Below, in pieces: positions 18,543 through 27,270 of a stretch of DNA of 64,000 nucleotides. Each line of letters begins with the position of its first letter. Positions within the stretch are counted from its first letter, which is position 1. The position numbers were made by a program, and so were the translations under genes. The DNA comes from Lacinutrix sp. MedPE-SW (lineage in GTDB: Bacteria; Bacteroidota; Bacteroidia; Flavobacteriales; Flavobacteriaceae), in NCBI RefSeq assembly GCF_001874145.1, contig NZ_MPCX01000004.1:166776-230775 (forward strand), read 5' to 3'. Under the pieces are notes generated by a model. It searched no databases and was not told where the DNA came from. It saw nothing but the letters and a program-made list of their open reading frames with translations.

Positions 18543-19247
18543 ATGAAAATTGCTTTACTTGGCTATGGTAAAATGGGAAAAACAATTGAAACCATTGCAA
18601 TACATCGAGGCCACGAAATTGTTTTAAAAACGTCTACATCACCTAGTCAAGAATTAAAAAATGCAGATGTAGCTATAGATTTTAGTATTCCATCTGCAGC
18701 AGTAAATAATATTTCTCAAGCATTAAATAATAACATTCCAGTAATTTCTGGAACTACAGGTTGGCTTGACGATTTTAATACCATTGAAACACTTTGCCAA
18801 GAAAAAAATGGTGCATTTATTTACGCTTCAAATTTTAGTTTAGGTGTAAATATTTTCTTCGAACTTAATAGAACATTAGCTAAAATGATGTCTAATTTGG
18901 CAGATTACAATGTAGATATTGAAGAAATTCACCATACACAAAAACTAGATGCACCTAGCGGAACCGCTATTTCTTTAGCTAATGATATTGTAGAAAACCA
19001 TAAAGATTATAACAATTGGGAATTAGATGGAGACGCTAAAAGTGTTTTACCAATTACAGCAAAACGCATAGAAAATGTTCCTGGAACACACACAATTAAT
19101 TATACTAGCGAAGTAGATACCATTACAATCGAGCATACAGCACACAGCAGACAAGGCTTTGCTTTAGGAGCAGTTATTGCTGCAGAGTGGATTATTGGTA
19201 AAAAAGGTATCTTTACAATGAAAGACGTATTAAATATAGGTCAATAA
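18543..19247 (+). CDS. dapB: 4-hydroxy-tetrahydrodipicolinate reductase
   Basis: A 234-residue oxidoreductase of the lysine/meso-diaminopimelate pathway. The NAD(P)-binding loop is GYGKMGKTI (7-15), SGTTGW lies near 76, and the substrate motif with catalytic His-His and Lys is IHHTQKLDAPSGTA near 132-145. Length is slightly below the 240-270 usual in proteobacteria and normal for Bacteroidota. It supplies the peptidoglycan cross-linking amino acid. Confidence 0.95.
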   Translation: MKIALLGYGKMGKTIETIAIHRGHEIVLKTSTSPSQELKNADVAIDFSIPSAAVNNISQALNNNIPVISGTTGWLDDFNTIETLCQEKNGAFIYASNFSLGVNIFFELNRTLAKMMSNLADYNVDIEEIHHTQKLDAPSGTAISLANDIVENHKDYNNWELDGDAKSVLPITAKRIENVPGTHTINYTSEVDTITIEHTAHSRQGFALGAVIAAEWIIGKKGIFTMKDVLNIGQ

Positions 19248-19307
19248 AAAAAATGTAACATTAGTTTTAATAAAACTACTAATAGAAAATATTTTAAAAA
19301 ATAGATT

Positions 19308-21044
19308 ATGAACGGTACACAATGGATTATATTTTTCTTTGTTATACAAGTTATTCATGGCTTAGCAACATGGAAATTATACATTAAAGCAGGCAGGCAA
19401 GCATGGGAAGCTTTTGTTCCTGTTTATAATGCTGTTATTTTAATGAAAATTATTAGACGTCCATGGTGGTGGACCATTCTTTTATTTTTACCAATTGTAA
19501 ACCTAATTATGTTTCCAGTTGTTTGGGTTGAAACAGCAAGAAGTTTTGGTAAAAACTCTAATCTTGATACATTTTTAGCAATTATAACACTTGGTTTCTA
19601 TAATTTCTATTTAAACTACGCAGCTAAAGATGTAATATATATTGAAGATAGAAGTTTAATGCCAAGAACAGGTGCTGGAGATTGGGTAAGCTCTATACTA
19701 TTTGCTGTTGTTGCCGCAACCATTGTACACACTTATTTTATTCAGCCATTTGTTATTCCTTCATCTTCTTTAGAAAAATCTTTATTAGTTGGTGATTTCT
19801 TATTTGTAAGTAAATTTCATTATGGTGCCAGAGTACCAATGACAACTGTAGCATTACCAATGGTACACGATTCAATTCCGCTTACAAAACAAAAGTCTTA
19901 CTTGTTTAGCGATAAATACGAAAATAGAAAAACATCTCTTTTAAATAAATTACAGTTACCATATTTACGTATACCTGGTTTCGAAAAAATTGAACGTAAC
20001 GAAATAGTTGTATTCAATCAACCAGCAGATACATTATTGGATATGAATGACTTTACACCAGACAGAAACTACTACAAACCAATAGATAAAAAAACAAACT
20101 TAGTAAAACGTTGCGTTGGTATTGCAGGAGATTCTCTAGAATTAAGAGATGGTGTTGTTTACATTAACGGAAAACGAAATGTATTGCCAGAACGTGCTAA
20201 ACTGCAGTTTTTTTATAATATAAAAACAACAATGCCTATTAACAACTTTAGAAGCAAATATGGCATTACAGAAGATAGAGGTTACGAAACCTACAGCATT
20301 TCTAACGAGTATTGGGACAACCCAGAAGTAAAACAAGCTTTAGAGCAAAACGCAAATGTAGATTTAATAGAAATCTCTAGAGACTCATTAAATACTCAAG
20401 TAGCCGGTGCACTTACTCAAACTGTTTTTAACCGTTTAAAAATGAGTATTGCAGAAACGAAATACATGGCTAACATGACCGAAGAATTAGCCGCACAAGT
20501 AGCCAAAGATCCAGCAATAGAATTAGTTGAAAAAGACATCTCTAAAAGCTCTGGAACCCGATTATTTCCTCATGACTCAGAATATAATTTTACGTCAGAT
20601 AATTTTGGTCCTATTTATATTCCTGAAGCTGGAAAAACAATAAAATTAGACATTAATGTATTACCACTTTACAAACGTGTAATTAGTGAATACGAAGACA
20701 ATAAGGTAACTACAAGAGGTAATCAAATTTTAATTAATGATCAAGTAGCTACAAGCTACACCTTTAAACAAAATTATTATTGGATGATGGGAGATAACAG
20801 ACAAAACTCTATAGACTCACGTTATTGGGGATTTGTACCTTTTGACCATGTTGTAGGAAAACCTGTAATGGTATGGATGAGTTGGGACTCTAACGCTAGC
20901 GGTATTAATAAAATACGCTGGAACAGGCTTTTTACAACCGTACATGGCGATGGTAAACCTGTATCGTTACTAATTCCTGTGCTATTATTAATAGGAGGTT
21001 TAATTGGCTATAACAAGTTTAAAAAACGCAAACAAAAGGCTTAA
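19308..21044 (+). CDS. lepB: signal peptidase I with N-terminal DUF5684-like membrane domain
   Basis: A 578-residue inner-membrane protease that cleaves Sec signal peptides. Residues 1-115 form a multi-pass DUF5684-like region (AGRQAWEAFVPVYN), then a membrane anchor at about 125-145. The nucleophile region is PSSSLEKSL with S154 as the likely catalytic serine, in place of the usual PSxSMxPTL; the probable general base is K267 in LVKRCVGIAGDSL; the C-terminal MMGDNRQNSIDSRYWG is the conserved box E. A long insertion (about 285-470) separates the boxes. A final membrane segment is near 555-570. These features are usual for Flavobacteriaceae LepB. Confidence 0.92.
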   Translation: MNGTQWIIFFFVIQVIHGLATWKLYIKAGRQAWEAFVPVYNAVILMKIIRRPWWWTILLFLPIVNLIMFPVVWVETARSFGKNSNLDTFLAIITLGFYNFYLNYAAKDVIYIEDRSLMPRTGAGDWVSSILFAVVAATIVHTYFIQPFVIPSSSLEKSLLVGDFLFVSKFHYGARVPMTTVALPMVHDSIPLTKQKSYLFSDKYENRKTSLLNKLQLPYLRIPGFEKIERNEIVVFNQPADTLLDMNDFTPDRNYYKPIDKKTNLVKRCVGIAGDSLELRDGVVYINGKRNVLPERAKLQFFYNIKTTMPINNFRSKYGITEDRGYETYSISNEYWDNPEVKQALEQNANVDLIEISRDSLNTQVAGALTQTVFNRLKMSIAETKYMANMTEELAAQVAKDPAIELVEKDISKSSGTRLFPHDSEYNFTSDNFGPIYIPEAGKTIKLDINVLPLYKRVISEYEDNKVTTRGNQILINDQVATSYTFKQNYYWMMGDNRQNSIDSRYWGFVPFDHVVGKPVMVWMSWDSNASGINKIRWNRLFTTVHGDGKPVSLLIPVLLLIGGLIGYNKFKKRKQKA

Positions 21045-21074
21045 ATAAAGTGTAAACCGTTTTTTATAATAGCT

Positions 21075-21692
21075 ATGCATATTTTAATTCATCCTACATG
21101 CTTTCCAACCATAGCAACTTGTATTGCTATAGCTAAAGCGGAAAGCGTTACAATAGAGATGCATGATAATTTTCAAAAGCAAACCTATAGAAACAGATAT
21201 TATATATATGCTGCAAATGGAAAACTACAGTTAAATATACCTGTTATATATTCTCAAAAAAACAGAAAAAAATACAGCGAAGTACAAATAGCTAACAATT
21301 ACCAATGGCAATTAAACCATTGGAAATCTTTAGAATCTGCATACAGAACTTCTCCTTTTTTTGAATTTTATTGTGATGAATTAGAACCACTTTTTAAAGA
21401 ACCTTTTGAAACATTAATGGCTTTTAATTTAAAATGTTTTGAAACAATTTGCGATTGCATACAACTTGAAATCACATTAAAAAAAACTGAAGCTTTTGAG
21501 CATACACCAAATAATTTAAAAGACTATCGAGGTCTAGTAAATGCAAAAAAAGAACCAGTTTTTAACATAGAAACCTACACACAGGTATTTGAAGCTAAAC
21601 ATGGCTATATTAATAATTTAAGTATTTTAGACTTACTTTTTAACCAAGGCCCAAATACACTTAACTTTTTAGAATCTCAAAAGTTACCTTAA
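21075..21692 (+). CDS. WbqC family protein
   Basis: A 205-residue cytoplasmic protein with the WbqC-like features HPTCFPTIATCIAIAKAE at the N terminus, QKQTYRNRYYIYAANG near 33 and a central YRTSPFFEFY. The family occurs in O-antigen/glycan clusters and beside lepB in Bacteroidota; activity is not established. The start lies 30 bases after lepB and the stop overlaps the next start by one base, so it belongs to the par-dap-lep operon. Confidence 0.8.
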   Translation: MHILIHPTCFPTIATCIAIAKAESVTIEMHDNFQKQTYRNRYYIYAANGKLQLNIPVIYSQKNRKKYSEVQIANNYQWQLNHWKSLESAYRTSPFFEFYCDELEPLFKEPFETLMAFNLKCFETICDCIQLEITLKKTEAFEHTPNNLKDYRGLVNAKKEPVFNIETYTQVFEAKHGYINNLSILDLLFNQGPNTLNFLESQKLP

Positions 21693-22006
21693 TGTTACAA
21701 CCAATTATACATTATGGTATTCACTTTATAGTTCCCTTATTTGTTGCACGTTTATTTTTTAAACAACAGTGGAAAAAAGCGTATTTAATTATGTTTTTGG
21801 GTATTTTAATAGATCTTGATCATTTACTGGCAACACCCATTTTTCAAGCTAACCGTTGCAGTATAGGTTTTCATGTTTTACATAGCTACTACCTAATACC
21901 ATTATATGCTGCATTAGTGCTCCCTAAAAAAACAAGACTTATAGGTTTAGCCTTAATTATACATATAATTGCAGATACTGTAGATTGTTGGATGATGAGT
22001 TTGTAA
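21692..22006 (+). CDS. DUF6122 family membrane protein
   Basis: A 104-residue membrane protein with about four hydrophobic segments. Conserved polar residues lie at or between segments: HYGIHF (7-12), DLDHLLATPIF (about 41-52), HVLHSY (about 60) and HIIADTVDCW near the end. That histidine/aspartate pattern resembles small membrane metal-dependent hydrolases (YdjM/LexA-regulated type), but activity is inference. It ends the plus-strand operon and converges on the phosphatase-like gene. Confidence 0.7.
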   Translation: MLQPIIHYGIHFIVPLFVARLFFKQQWKKAYLIMFLGILIDLDHLLATPIFQANRCSIGFHVLHSYYLIPLYAALVLPKKTRLIGLALIIHIIADTVDCWMMSL

Positions 22007-22021
22007 CTAAAAACTAAAACT

Positions 22022-23041
22022 TTAAAAACTTACTTTAGTCATTATTGGGTAATGATCTGAGTATTCAACATCGTAAGTTTTAAAACTATTAATTTTAAAA
22101 TCTGGATGTGTTAAAATAAAGTCTATTCGCATAGGAAAAAACTTAAAATTATAAGTTCTTCCAAAGCCGTTTCCGGCAGCTTTAAATGTATCTACTAAAT
22201 CTCCTTTAATTTCTTTATAAACATAAGACAAAGCTGTATTATTAAAATCTCCACTAACAATCATTTTATACTTGCATTGCCTTTTATGAAGTAAAAACAA
22301 CTCGGTTTGAAACTGTTGCATTTTAAAAGTTTGCCCAACACCATCAAAAAGTTTTTCAGAGTCTTGAGTGGTTAACTGCTCTACTCTAGTGTCAATACGT
22401 AGGGATTGTAAGTGAATATTATAAACTCTAACAGTATCATTTCCTTTTACTACATCTGCAAAAATGGCATTATTAGCTGTATTAGGAAACGCAATTGAAC
22501 CAGAGTTTACAATTGGATATTTAGAAAATATAGCTTGACCAAGTTTAACTTTTTTACCCGAAAGTTTTTCATATTTATATTTATAAAATGAAAAATCTAC
22601 AGTTTCACGTGGGTGATATTCTTGAAGTGCTAAAATATCTGGAGACTCTTTTTTTACAAATTCAACTAATTTGTTTTCTATATTATCTTCAGGAATCCAT
22701 TTGTAAAGATTAAACAATCTTACATTAAAATTCATTATAGATAAGTTGTCTTTATTCTCTATTGTTTTACTTTCAGAAAACTTATAAATAGAGCCAAAAT
22801 ACATATAACCAACTATTAAAATAAGTAATGATAATAATAGCTGCTTTTTTACTTTAACCAACCAGTAGATAAAAAATACAACATTTAAGAGTATTAAAAA
22901 CGGAACACCTAAACTTAAAACAGAAAGTGCTGCAAAAGTTTTAGGAGGTAAAAACGGTAATATGTATGATAATAAAAGAGCAAAAGCCGCAACAGAGTTG
23001 AAGAAGAAAATTATTTTTTCAAAAAACCTTAGTCGCTTCAT
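22022..23041 (-). CDS. membrane-anchored endonuclease/exonuclease/phosphatase family protein
   Basis: A 339-residue protein with two to three N-terminal membrane segments (about 8-95) followed by a DNase I-like domain from about 100. Motifs are MNFNVRLFN, DILALQEYHP (metal-binding glutamate), GDFNNT and SDHYPIM with the terminal catalytic histidine. The domain hydrolyses phosphoesters; whether the substrate is nucleic acid, lipid head group or other is not shown. It is the last gene of the mutL-rhomboid operon, two bases after the rhomboid stop. Confidence 0.85.
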   Translation of the reverse strand: MKRLRFFEKIIFFFNSVAAFALLLSYILPFLPPKTFAALSVLSLGVPFLILLNVVFFIYWLVKVKKQLLLSLLILIVGYMYFGSIYKFSESKTIENKDNLSIMNFNVRLFNLYKWIPEDNIENKLVEFVKKESPDILALQEYHPRETVDFSFYKYKYEKLSGKKVKLGQAIFSKYPIVNSGSIAFPNTANNAIFADVVKGNDTVRVYNIHLQSLRIDTRVEQLTTQDSEKLFDGVGQTFKMQQFQTELFLLHKRQCKYKMIVSGDFNNTALSYVYKEIKGDLVDTFKAAGNGFGRTYNFKFFPMRIDFILTHPDFKINSFKTYDVEYSDHYPIMTKVSF

Positions 23042-23043
23042 AT

Positions 23044-23904
23044 TTATTTACCTGCTCTAAACAAGAAATCTTTTTCTTTTTCTGTTAAACTATCGTAACC
23101 ACTTTTACTTATTTTATCTAGAATAACGTCTATTTGCTTTTGTTTATTTAACTCACTAAATTCTCCTTTAGTATATCCGCCTACTTTAGTTTTATCTTTA
23201 TATACTGTTTTAAGCTTGCTTTTTTTTCCAGCTTTAAACCAACTAGTAAAAGCATCTGCACTGCGCTCAAAACCTTTACCAATATCTTTGCCTTTACCAA
23301 GTTGTTTAGCATAAATATAACCTAATAAAGCACCTCCTAAATGTGCTAAATTACCGCCACCATTAGAACCAAAGACTCCTAAAATATCAAAACCTATTAA
23401 TACTGCTCCAACATGCCATAGTTTTATATTAAAACTAAAAAACCTTAAATCATTATTTGGCATATAAGCACATAAGAAAATAAATAAAGCTCTTACGGCA
23501 GCACTTGCTCCTACTAATGGGAAAAATGAATTTGAGAAAAAGGTTGGAAACACATTATAAAATAATAAAAATGTTAATCCGCCAGAAATAGCACCAAGAA
23601 AATAAATATTTAAAGCCATTTTAGAGCTAAATAGATTTAAAAACATTCTAGAGCAAAACCATAACCAAAGCATGTTAAACGCTAAATGAAGCACTTTATA
23701 GTGCAAAAAAGCGTAAGTTATAATAGACCATGGTTGTAATAACGCATTAAAAAAATCTGGTGGTAAAGCGAAGTATTTTAAAACTTGTGGTACTGTGCTT
23801 TTTAAAATTAAAGCGACTATAAAAATAATAACATTTAATGCTATTAATTTTTCAAGTACATTAAGCTTTGCATACCTATATTTTAAATCATTTATTGTAC
23901 TCAT
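23044..23904 (-). CDS. rhomboid family intramembrane serine protease (second copy)
   Basis: A 286-residue six-helix membrane protease. The conserved HLAFNMLWLW sits in helix 2, the nucleophile serine in VGASAAV (GASA instead of GASG) and the catalytic histidine in LAHLGGALLGY. The C terminus (about 205-286) is a charged cytoplasmic extension. It overlaps the upstream rhomboid gene by one base, so the two paralogues are translated together. The alanine after the nucleophile is a tolerated variant in some family members. Confidence 0.87.
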   Translation of the reverse strand: MSTINDLKYRYAKLNVLEKLIALNVIIFIVALILKSTVPQVLKYFALPPDFFNALLQPWSIITYAFLHYKVLHLAFNMLWLWFCSRMFLNLFSSKMALNIYFLGAISGGLTFLLFYNVFPTFFSNSFFPLVGASAAVRALFIFLCAYMPNNDLRFFSFNIKLWHVGAVLIGFDILGVFGSNGGGNLAHLGGALLGYIYAKQLGKGKDIGKGFERSADAFTSWFKAGKKSKLKTVYKDKTKVGGYTKGEFSELNKQKQIDVILDKISKSGYDSLTEKEKDFLFRAGK

Positions 23905-24692
23905 TAATACTGCTGAAAATTATTTAATTGTTTTCTTTTCCAAAATAACATAATAAGAAATCCTGTTAAAGCGCCACCAATGTGTGCCATGAAAGCTGTG
24001 TTACTTGGGCTAAAAAATGAAGCTCCAGTAAAAGCAGAAATAACGTCTAACGCTATAATTCCTGGAATAAAATATTTTGCTTTTATAGGTATTGGTAAAA
24101 ATATAAGCATTAATTCTGCATTAGGATTTAACATTCCAAAAGCAACTAAAACACCCATAATACAACCAGAAGCTCCAACCATTGGCGTATTAAAATCGCT
24201 TAAAAAACGACTTAAATCCTCTGCGCCTAAAATAGCATCCCAACGCATATCTCGCATTCTATAACCAGAATTTAAAGTTTCTAAAATTTGATTAGAATCA
24301 AAGCCTGCATTTGTTAATGTAGAAAAATCTAAATTAAAAGTAAAATATGTAAATCCTGTTTGTAATGCTACCGCTCCTAATCCTGCCATAAAATATAAAA
24401 ACAGAAAACGTTTCCATCCCAATTTATATTCTACTACAGAACCAAACATCCATAATGCAAACATATTAAACAATATATGCATAATAGTTATTGTTGGAGG
24501 ATTGCCACTATAGGTAGCGTGCATAAACATATGCGTTATAATTTGCCAAGGCTTAAATGTATCGTTTAACGGAAAATGCATTGCAAACAAATTGCCAAGT
24601 GTTTCTCCATATGTACCAATGCTTATTGCTGCAATCCAGAAAATAACATTAATTATTATTAAATGCTTTACTGTATCTGTTATCTTCATCAT
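23904..24692 (-). CDS. rhomboid family intramembrane serine protease (first copy)
   Basis: A 262-residue rhomboid with HILFNMFALWMFG in helix 2, the nucleophile motif VGASGCIMG and the catalytic histidine in MAHIGGALTGF. The loop between the first helices is longer than in the second copy (about 105-165). It lies 26 bases after mutL on the minus strand. Substrates are unknown. The two rhomboids differ in loops and tails and are probably not redundant. Confidence 0.9.
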   Translation of the reverse strand: MMKITDTVKHLIIINVIFWIAAISIGTYGETLGNLFAMHFPLNDTFKPWQIITHMFMHATYSGNPPTITIMHILFNMFALWMFGSVVEYKLGWKRFLFLYFMAGLGAVALQTGFTYFTFNLDFSTLTNAGFDSNQILETLNSGYRMRDMRWDAILGAEDLSRFLSDFNTPMVGASGCIMGVLVAFGMLNPNAELMLIFLPIPIKAKYFIPGIIALDVISAFTGASFFSPSNTAFMAHIGGALTGFLIMLFWKRKQLNNFQQY

Positions 24693-24718
24693 AATTTTAA
24701 GCTGAATTTATTTCAGTT

Positions 24719-26581
24719 TTATACAAATTTCTTATCCAATTCATCAACAGTCATCGTTACAAAAGTAGTTCTGTTTGTTGGTGATACACTTGGTGCTTTA
24801 CAGGCAAATAAAGAATTTACTAAATGTTCTTGCTCTACTGCCGTTAAACTTTGTCCTGTTTTTATTGCCAGACTTTTTGCCATAGATTTTGCTAATAAAT
24901 CTGTAGCACTAAAATTACTATCTGGCACTTCATTTTCTACATCGCTTATTAGCTGCTCTAAAATAATAGAGACTTCACTTTCTGGAACCATTACTGGAAC
25001 TCCAGTGATTTCAACGTGTTCTTTTTCTATTTTTTGAAAAACAAATCCTGTATGTTCTAAATCGCTTTGTAATTGCTTTATAATTTCAATTTCTTGTGGT
25101 GAAAAATGAAGTTCTAAAGGAAACAGTAATTGTTGGCTCATACCTTCTTTTACTGTAATATGCTTTAAAAAATCTTCATATAAAACACGCTGGTGTGCTC
25201 TATTTTGATCTATTAATAGTAAGCCCGATTTTATTGTACTTACAACATATTTATTATGAAATTGATAGGTACTTTGCTTCTGCTCTATTTTTTTATCTTC
25301 AAAAATTGAAGCGTTTTGCTGTTCACTTTCAAAATGTACTTCGCTAAAATCCTGCTGTATATTATTGCCTTTACTCTCTAAACCTACATATAAACTTTCC
25401 CAATTAGCTGCTGGAGTTTTTTTAAAACTTGTATTACTACTGCTTGCTGTACTCGATGTGTTACTAACTGTTTTCTCTTCGGCAAAAGGATTAAAATTAC
25501 TATCTACAGTAACACTTGGTGTTCCTTTTTGTTGGTAACTATACGGTGTATCTAAATTTGCATCACGTTCAAAATCTAAAACTGGAGCAATATTAAATTG
25601 GCCCAAACTGTGTTTTACTGCCGAGCGTAAAATAGCATATAGCGTATGCTCATCATCAAACTTAATTTCAGTTTTTGTTGGATGAATATTTATATCTATT
25701 GTTTGCGGGTTTACAGTTAGGTTTAAAAAATAACTGGCATGTGCTCCATCTTTTAATAAACCATCGAAAGCAGAACCTATTGCGTGATTTAAATAAGCGC
25801 TTTTTATAAAACGATCATTCACGAAAAAGAATTGCTCTCCACGTGTTTTTTTTGCGAATTCTGGTTTTCCTACAAATCCAGAAATTTTAAGAACTTCGGT
25901 ATCTTCTTCTACTGGAACTAACTTTTCGTTTGTTTTTGCTCCAAAAATATTTACAATACGTTGTCTATAATTACTTACTGGTAAATTAAAAACTTCACTT
26001 CCGTTGTGATACATTACAAATCCAATTGATGGATGTGCTAATGCTACACGATGAAACTCATCTATAATATGTCGTGTCTCTACAGGATTAGATTTTAAAA
26101 AGTTACGTCTAGCTGGTATATTAAAAAACAAGTTTTTTACAGATAAAGAAGTGCCTTTGGGCGTAACAACAACGTCTTGAGATTGTACTTCACTACCTTC
26201 TATTACAATGCAAGTACCAACTTCGTCTTGCTCTTGTTTTGTTTTTAATTCTACATGCGCAATTGCGGCAATACTTGCTAAAGCCTCGCCACGAAACCCT
26301 TTTGTATTAAGCTGAAATAAATCGTCTGCCGATTTTATTTTTGAGGTTGCATGACGTTCAAAACTTAATCTAGCATCTGTAACGCTCATACCTTTACCGT
26401 TATCAATTACTTGAATTAAGGTTTTACCAGCGTCTTTTAAAATGAGTTTAATATGTGTTGCTCCTGCATCTATAGCGTTTTCTAAAAGCTCTTTAACAAC
26501 AGATGCTGGTCTTTGCACAACTTCTCCTGCTGCTATTTGATTTGCTACATGATCTGGTAACAGTTGAATAATATCTGCCAT
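24719..26581 (-). CDS. mutL: DNA mismatch repair protein MutL
   Basis: A 620-residue mismatch repair ATPase. The GHKL site is complete: ENAIDAGAT (33-41), DNGKGM (about 61) and TKGFRGEALASIAA (about 90-103). The transducer domain follows to about 330, then a low-complexity linker (about 340-420, serine/threonine and lysine rich) and the C-terminal dimerisation domain. The C-terminal DQNRAHQRVLYE stands where endonuclease-active MutL has DQHAxxER. It starts seven bases upstream of the preceding small membrane protein stop, in the minus-strand ribH-rhomboid cluster. Confidence 0.95.
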   Translation of the reverse strand: MADIIQLLPDHVANQIAAGEVVQRPASVVKELLENAIDAGATHIKLILKDAGKTLIQVIDNGKGMSVTDARLSFERHATSKIKSADDLFQLNTKGFRGEALASIAAIAHVELKTKQEQDEVGTCIVIEGSEVQSQDVVVTPKGTSLSVKNLFFNIPARRNFLKSNPVETRHIIDEFHRVALAHPSIGFVMYHNGSEVFNLPVSNYRQRIVNIFGAKTNEKLVPVEEDTEVLKISGFVGKPEFAKKTRGEQFFFVNDRFIKSAYLNHAIGSAFDGLLKDGAHASYFLNLTVNPQTIDINIHPTKTEIKFDDEHTLYAILRSAVKHSLGQFNIAPVLDFERDANLDTPYSYQQKGTPSVTVDSNFNPFAEEKTVSNTSSTASSSNTSFKKTPAANWESLYVGLESKGNNIQQDFSEVHFESEQQNASIFEDKKIEQKQSTYQFHNKYVVSTIKSGLLLIDQNRAHQRVLYEDFLKHITVKEGMSQQLLFPLELHFSPQEIEIIKQLQSDLEHTGFVFQKIEKEHVEITGVPVMVPESEVSIILEQLISDVENEVPDSNFSATDLLAKSMAKSLAIKTGQSLTAVEQEHLVNSLFACKAPSVSPTNRTTFVTMTVDELDKKFV

Positions 26582-26587
26582 AAATAA

Positions 26588-26863
26588 TTATAAGAATATA
26601 GACAGGTCGAAATCTATAAAGAATAAAAAAAGAAAAAATAAAATTAAAATAATAATAAGCACGCGCCTATTTACTGCTTTATCTGGTGAGTTTCTAAACT
26701 CATCCCAGGCAGATGTAAACCGTTGTTTAATGCCTCCATTAGAACCTACTGTAGTTCTATAGTCATCAAACTTATGCTTCATTTCAAACGGGCTACCTTC
26801 ACCTTTATAATATCGTGGTGTATAACTGTAGCGTTTATTTTTCTTACTTGGTATAATTCCCAT
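26588..26863 (-). CDS. conserved small single-pass membrane protein upstream of mutL
   Basis: A 91-residue protein with a basic N terminus (GIIPSKKNKRYSYTPRYY), a charged middle and one C-terminal membrane segment of about 20 residues (VLIIILILFFLFLFFI). Similar proteins beside mutL have, in my memory, been labelled riboflavin synthase subunit beta in databases; nothing here supports that activity, since the true lumazine synthase is the nearby ribH. It shares the YKPR/YTPR-type basic start with the next upstream gene. Function unknown. Confidence 0.7.
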   Translation of the reverse strand: MGIIPSKKNKRYSYTPRYYKGEGSPFEMKHKFDDYRTTVGSNGGIKQRFTSAWDEFRNSPDKAVNRRVLIIILILFFLFLFFIDFDLSIFL

Positions 26864-26868
26864 AATCC

Positions 26869-27066
26869 TTATCTTAATTTAACGTCTAAGTAATACATTA
26901 ATGCAATAACCAAGCCTAAAATTACCAACAGTATAGGCAATGTACTTGCCTTGGGTTTACGTTTGTTTTCAAATGCTTTTTTTACCGATGAGTTTTCAGT
27001 TTCTTTTTGAGATTCTGAAAATCTTGGTTTGTAATTAAACTGTCTCTTTTTTTGTGGTTTAAGCAT
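26869..27066 (-). CDS. small membrane protein, first gene of the mutL unit
   Basis: A 65-residue protein: a basic N-terminal half (MLKPQKKRQFNYKPRF) and one C-terminal membrane segment (LPILLVILGLVIALMYYL). I use the ATG at 27066; the longer start in the track is a TTG that falls inside the TATTTTTG promoter box at 27094-27101. It is separated by five bases from the next small membrane protein gene and resembles it in overall plan. Function unknown. Confidence 0.65.
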   Translation of the reverse strand: MLKPQKKRQFNYKPRFSESQKETENSSVKKAFENKRKPKASTLPILLVILGLVIALMYYLDVKLR

Positions 27067-27093
27067 CGTGATTTTTACTCGTTGAAATACACT

Positions 27094-27101
27094 CAAAAAT
27101 A
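27094..27101 (-). promoter_or_regulatory. -7 promoter box TATTTTTG for the mutL unit
   Basis: On the minus strand TATTTTTG matches TAnnTTTG exactly and lies 27 bases before the ATG at 27066. It suggests that the small membrane protein, mutL and rhomboid genes form their own transcript, separate from ribH. Confidence 0.5.
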
Positions 27102-27270
27102 CTTAAAATACAGCAGAGTTTAGACTCTCATGTGCTAAAAATTGTTAACAAACACATGTTTTTAAAGTATAATTGTGAAGTAAATAATACTACAAGTAAA
27201 ATTTAACTTTAAAACTTTAAGTAGTAAAGTGTTATAAAATGCGTGGCTTTTAGCTAAAAAAAGAACCGAA

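Noticed and set aside
22602-22611. GTTTCACGTG, resembling half of a parS site, about 5 kb from parAB
   Set aside because: Only 11 of 16 positions match the palindromic parS consensus, the right arm is absent, and the site lies inside a coding region.
24663-25037. 124-residue plus-strand ORF
   Set aside because: It is a shadow antisense to the 3' end of mutL.
26588-26863. The label riboflavin synthase subunit beta for the small protein beside mutL
   Set aside because: The protein is a 91-residue single-pass membrane protein with no lumazine synthase motif; the true lumazine synthase is the ribH gene at 27271-27753.
27097-27270. Possible FMN riboswitch near ribH
   Set aside because: The interval is downstream of ribH on its own strand and AT-rich without the conserved RFN motifs.
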